This document shows, one piece after another, positions 5,478 to 7,945 of a DNA stretch of 7,945 nt. Source of the DNA: Deltaproteobacteria bacterium (GTDB lineage: Bacteria > Desulfobacterota > Syntrophia > Syntrophales > Smithellaceae). The position numbers and the translations under genes are program-made. The notes under the pieces are model-generated. The model saw only the letters and a program-made list of their open reading frames with translations. It made no database searches and was not told where the DNA came from. Every line of letters begins with the position of its first letter. Within the stretch, counting starts at the first letter, position 1. Location: NCBI GenBank assembly GCA_011046295.1, contig DSAV01000167.1:1-7945 (forward strand), written 5' to 3'.

Positions 5478-6695
5478 GCTTTGAACTCTTCTATTTAAGC
5501 GCTTGTTTATTCTTTTTTTAAACTCATCGACAAATTCTCTAGAAGAAAGATATTTGTCGGCAAAGGAGACGATAAAAGCTTCCTTGTATCTGGGCGGGAT
5601 CGGCGTCAAAGGCCACATGTGCTTTTTTATAATGTCCTGCTCAATTTTGTTGAGCGTAAAACTTTTCGTCGCGTTGGACAGCGCAATCTTGGGGTGCTCA
5701 ATACCGTGAAATTTCCGCCGGTGCAAATCCGGCTCATCGTGATTTCTCCAGTCATAGAAGAAGTAGTCATGCAGCAGAGCGCCGCGCGCGGCGGAACGGT
5801 AATCCAGCTTTAAATATTTGCAGATACGGTAAGATAAATACGCCACTTCCCTGACATGTTCGTAAATGGAGGAGTTATGATGAAAATAATCTTTGAGTCT
5901 TTTAAATTCATCGTGCTTATAGATGTCTTCGATTATCTCGTAAAATTCGTCTTCATACGGCCTGCGGCCGTCGATTTCCATGAGAATCTTTTCCTGAACG
6001 CTTTTTAAAAACGCGTCCGCTCCGCTCTTAATCCTGGTATTGATTTTTTCATTGATATAATTATTCAGATGGGGAAAAGCACCGCTGAGCCTGCGCAGCG
6101 AATCAATAATCCGTTCGATTTCAATGTTGTCCAGATTGAAATATTCCGCGTAGAGATAGGCAATTCTTTCCCTGAACTGAGTAAGTGAAATAACGGAAGA
6201 CAAAAAGTCCGTAAAAAAATATGCCGTAAACACAAAGGCAAACATTTTTATATAAAACGTATCGAGATTGAGCACATTTCGCAAAACCGGCGGATGTATA
6301 AATACCATAAAGACAAGAGCCAGAATTGCCCAAGCCAAAGTGAATGAAAAGGATATTCTGCCGTGGAGATTAAACCGGGAATCGGAATAGTCCCATAACT
6401 TCAGCCTAAATATTTTTTCAAAAAAGTAGCCGACCAAATATTCCAGCAGGGTAAGAACAAAACCATATATGATAATACGCGGCGCCAGATGCCAGTCGCG
6501 CAGATAATATTCCAGCAGCATGATAAAAACCGCTCCTGCTCCGTAAATGGGAACAAAAGGCCCGTACAAAAAACCGGCGTTAATGAACATTCGCTGGGTT
6601 GCCGAACGGTAAATTACTTCGATGAGCCATCCTGCAAAGGAATAAACGCCGAATAAAACAACAAAATGAAATATAGTCATATTATCCACGAACAA
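5457..6695 (-). CDS. Membrane protein: CmpB-like multi-TM domain fused to HD phosphohydrolase domain
   Basis: The product has 412 residues. The N-terminal part (about 8-172) has about five hydrophobic helices with AGWLIEVIYRS (21-31), FLYGPFVPIYG (42-52) and LLEYLVGYFFEK (83-94). This pattern is typical of the ABC_trans_CmpB family (PF06541, DUF1113), whose role is unproven. After a charged linker (about 175-270) comes an HD domain: His280 (YEHVREVAYLSYRI), His309-Asp310 (GALLHDYFFYDW), His334 (HGIEHPKIALSNA), His359 (IIKKHMWPLTPIPPRY) and Asp380 (SFADKY). These are the metal ligands expected for an active phosphohydrolase; the substrate is unknown. The protein is probably anchored in the inner membrane with the HD domain in the cytoplasm. 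The TTG start is chosen because GGAGG lies 9 bases upstream; in-frame GTG 6689 and ATG 6680 are too far from it. It converges on feoAB and diverges from the acyl-CoA ligase gene. Confidence 0.85.
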   Translation of the reverse strand: MFVDNMTIFHFVVLFGVYSFAGWLIEVIYRSATQRMFINAGFLYGPFVPIYGAGAVFIMLLEYYLRDWHLAPRIIIYGFVLTLLEYLVGYFFEKIFRLKLWDYSDSRFNLHGRISFSFTLAWAILALVFMVFIHPPVLRNVLNLDTFYIKMFAFVFTAYFFTDFLSSVISLTQFRERIAYLYAEYFNLDNIEIERIIDSLRRLSGAFPHLNNYINEKINTRIKSGADAFLKSVQEKILMEIDGRRPYEDEFYEIIEDIYKHDEFKRLKDYFHHNSSIYEHVREVAYLSYRICKYLKLDYRSAARGALLHDYFFYDWRNHDEPDLHRRKFHGIEHPKIALSNATKSFTLNKIEQDIIKKHMWPLTPIPPRYKEAFIVSFADKYLSSREFVDEFKKRINKRLNRRVQSKKTDIN

Positions 6696-6704
6696 AAACA
6701 GACA

Positions 6705-6709
6705 CCTCC
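6705..6709 (-). promoter_or_regulatory. Ribosome binding site that selects the TTG start of the CmpB-HD gene
   Basis: On the minus strand GGAGG (within CGGAGGTG) lies 9 bases before TTG at 6695-6693. The alternative GTG and ATG are 15 and 24 bases away, so the rare TTG is the best-supported start. Confidence 0.65.
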
Positions 6710-6842
6710 GTTTTAACCGCCGGCCGAAATACGCCGCAGGGAAATTGCCGTCCGGCTTACTGGCGCTATCCGGGAGAATTTAAATCAGGCAGAAAATTAC
6801 TGAGAATAATATAACCACATCGGGACTACTTTGCAATACATG

Positions 6843-6870
6843 TTGAGTTTATTAAAATATTAGCTATAGA
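6843..6870 (+). promoter_or_regulatory. Possible promoter of the acyl-CoA ligase gene
   Basis: TTGAGT (6843-6848) and TATAGA (6865-6870) are separated by 16 bases in the 255-base gap between divergent genes, about 80 bases before the ligase ATG. This is a sigma-70-like match by eye in AT-rich DNA. No operator or riboswitch structure was recognised in the gap. Confidence 0.3.
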
Positions 6871-6937
6871 AATTCTGTCTTTTTCGTCAGCACCATAAAA
6901 ATAATATAGGGAAGTTAAACGGTTTTTATTCAGACAC

Positions 6938-6944
6938 AAAGGAG
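6938..6944 (+). promoter_or_regulatory. Ribosome binding site of the acyl-CoA ligase gene
   Basis: AAAGGAG lies 6 bases upstream of the ATG at 6951 and supports that start over later in-frame ATGs. Confidence 0.75.
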
Positions 6945-6950
6945 TAAATA

Positions 6951-7841
6951 ATGAGCCATAATCAATTCTGGCGCCTGTCTTATGACGCGGGGCTTGCCGA
7001 CCTTGATCCAAAAGAATGGGAAATCAGCTACGTCGATGCGATTAAGGAAACATTTGAGCAATTTCCCGATCAGATGGCGTTTGCCTTTATGGGCATGAAA
7101 ATGAAGTTAAGAGAGCTGGATCAATGCGCCAACCGCTTTGCCCATATGCTGATTTCTCACGGATTGAAAAAGGGTGATGTCGTGGGCATTAACCTGCCCA
7201 ACATTCCAGAATACCTGATTGCGTGGCTGGGCACGCTGAAAGCGGGCTGTGTTGCTTCCGGCGTTTCCCCGCTTCTTTCCACAGAGGAAATGAAATACCA
7301 GCTTAAAGATTCCGACGCGCGCTGCCTGGTTACCGTGGATGCCATTTTCGCGGGAAGGCTGGTGCACATCGCGGAAAGTCTGCATGAATTGAAACTGGTT
7401 GTCGCCACAAATGTGGGTGATTTTATGCCGTGGATAAAACGCACCCTGGGAAAGATTTTGAAAAAAATCCCACGGGGCAAAGTGACAGACCTTGCCGGCA
7501 AATACGTTCTGCAATTCAGGGAAATCGTCTCTTCCAGAAAATATCCGGCGGATCCGCCGCCCGTAAAATTAACCCCCGATGATCTTGCCTATCTTCAGTA
7601 CACCGGCGGAACTACCGGCCTGCCGAAAGGCGCGATGATTTCGCACAGAAACTCCGTGGCGGATCTGCTCATCGCTCAAAAATGGCTGGGCTGGAAAAAA
7701 GCGGATGGGTTGGCTCTTTCCGGTTTTCCTTTTTTTTTCATGCGGCCGGGACTTTTTTCGCGGCAAACGCCATATATTTGGGCTGGCCGCAGATTCTTGT
7801 ACCTAATCCGCGGGACACGAAACATATCTGCAGGGAAATAA
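6951..7841 (+). CDS. AMP-forming acyl-CoA ligase, N-terminal part up to a frameshift
   Basis: The product belongs to the ANL superfamily (acyl-CoA synthetase/AMP ligase): it activates a fatty or other carboxylic acid with ATP to an acyl-adenylate, then a CoA thioester. Family sequence is clear from residue 25 to 260: FANRFAHML-type helix (59-67), GDVVGINLPNIPEYLIAWLG (75-94), and the ATP-binding loop YTGGTTGLPKGAM (217-229), where the usual Ser is replaced by Gly. The frame breaks in a run of nine T's (7730-7738) after SGFP (257-260). The 36 residues after the run, up to the TAA at 7839-7841, are unlike the family, while the expected sequence continues in another frame (7739-7945). As read, the product lacks most of the catalytic core and would be inactive. 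Length and the strong ribosome binding site suggest a recently or only apparently broken gene. The acyl substrate cannot be told. Confidence 0.85.
   Translation: MSHNQFWRLSYDAGLADLDPKEWEISYVDAIKETFEQFPDQMAFAFMGMKMKLRELDQCANRFAHMLISHGLKKGDVVGINLPNIPEYLIAWLGTLKAGCVASGVSPLLSTEEMKYQLKDSDARCLVTVDAIFAGRLVHIAESLHELKLVVATNVGDFMPWIKRTLGKILKKIPRGKVTDLAGKYVLQFREIVSSRKYPADPPPVKLTPDDLAYLQYTGGTTGLPKGAMISHRNSVADLLIAQKWLGWKKADGLALSGFPFFFMRPGLFSRQTPYIWAGRRFLYLIRGTRNISAGK
7730..7738 (+). other. T9 homopolymer at the frameshift point
   Basis: Nine consecutive T's in the ligase coding sequence sit exactly where the reading frame changes. Runs of this length are prone to sequencing indels, replication slippage and RNA polymerase slippage; the sequence alone does not say which applies. 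Confidence 0.8.
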
Positions 7842-7945
7842 AAAAGCACAAACCTACCCATCTGGTTAACGTGCCTTCCCTCTACCAGATGCTGCTTGAA
7901 AATCCGCTGTTCAGAAAACTGAACCATGCACGCCTGCGAACATGC
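7739..7945 (+). CDS. Acyl-CoA ligase, out-of-frame continuation (partial at window end)
   Basis: The frame starting at CAT 7739 encodes HAAGTFFAANAIYLGWPQIL, then VPNPRDTKHICREIKK and PTHLVNVPSLYQMLLENPLF, to the last base with no stop. This is the segment that follows the 'FPFFH-x-AG' motif in AMP-forming acyl-CoA ligases, so it belongs to the same gene as 6951-7738. Joining the two needs a gain of one base or a loss of two at the T run; loss of two gives FPFFHAAG, the usual family spacing. It has no start codon or ribosome binding site of its own. Confidence 0.8.

Noticed and set aside
6719..6756. Inverted repeat GCCGGCCG / CGTCCGGC upstream of the CmpB-HD gene
   Set aside because: Only 7 of 8 bases pair across a 22-base loop in a GC-rich patch. 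This could easily be chance and matches no known operator or riboswitch.
6826..7011. 61-residue minus-strand frame across the ligase start
   Set aside because: It overlaps the ligase ribosome binding site and start, has no Shine-Dalgarno, and shows no recognisable sequence.
1..7945. CRISPR arrays, tRNA or rRNA genes, riboswitches
   Set aside because: No spaced direct repeats, cloverleaf or conserved RNA motif was seen on either strand.

Overview
The window looks like chromosomal DNA from a Gram-negative, probably anaerobic bacterium. I lean towards a deltaproteobacterial or Syntrophales-type genome. The reasons are moderate GC, a FeoA-FeoB ferrous iron transporter, a fatty-acyl-CoA ligase, and an intergenic palindrome of the 'TTGCGAGCGAAG...GAAGCAATCT' type. 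The taxon is inference; no ribosomal or other marker gene is present.

Left part (1-1329), accessory. The window opens inside the last codons of an IS110-family transposase (+). About 25 bases later lies a 65-base remnant of the 3' end of a cupin gene (-). Reading leftwards on the minus strand there is an intact small cupin (mannose-6-phosphate isomerase type II C-terminal family, 979-1329). Its stop codon directly abuts the start of a zeta-toxin-family kinase (358-978), which overlaps a 61-residue partner gene (201-386). The remnant at 125-189 matches the 3' end of the intact cupin at 56 of 65 bases, and 8 of the 9 differences are synonymous. The toxin/partner pair is therefore bracketed by direct repeats of its host gene's 3' end, which suggests insertion or recombination at that gene.

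Middle (1330-5477). A 266-base gap carries a REP-like palindrome. It is followed by a tight plus-strand cluster: a YgjP-type zinc metallopeptidase, a DUF2156 GNAT-fold protein, and a 745-residue FeoA-FeoB fusion that imports Fe(II). The cluster ends in an intrinsic terminator.

Right part (5457-7945). A convergent minus-strand gene encodes a membrane protein that joins a CmpB-like multi-TM domain to an HD phosphohydrolase domain. It starts at TTG behind a strong Shine-Dalgarno. Divergent to it, behind a good Shine-Dalgarno, is an AMP-forming acyl-CoA ligase. Its reading frame breaks at a run of nine T's; the clear family sequence then continues in another frame to the window edge. That break is either a sequencing error, a real frameshift, or a slippage site.
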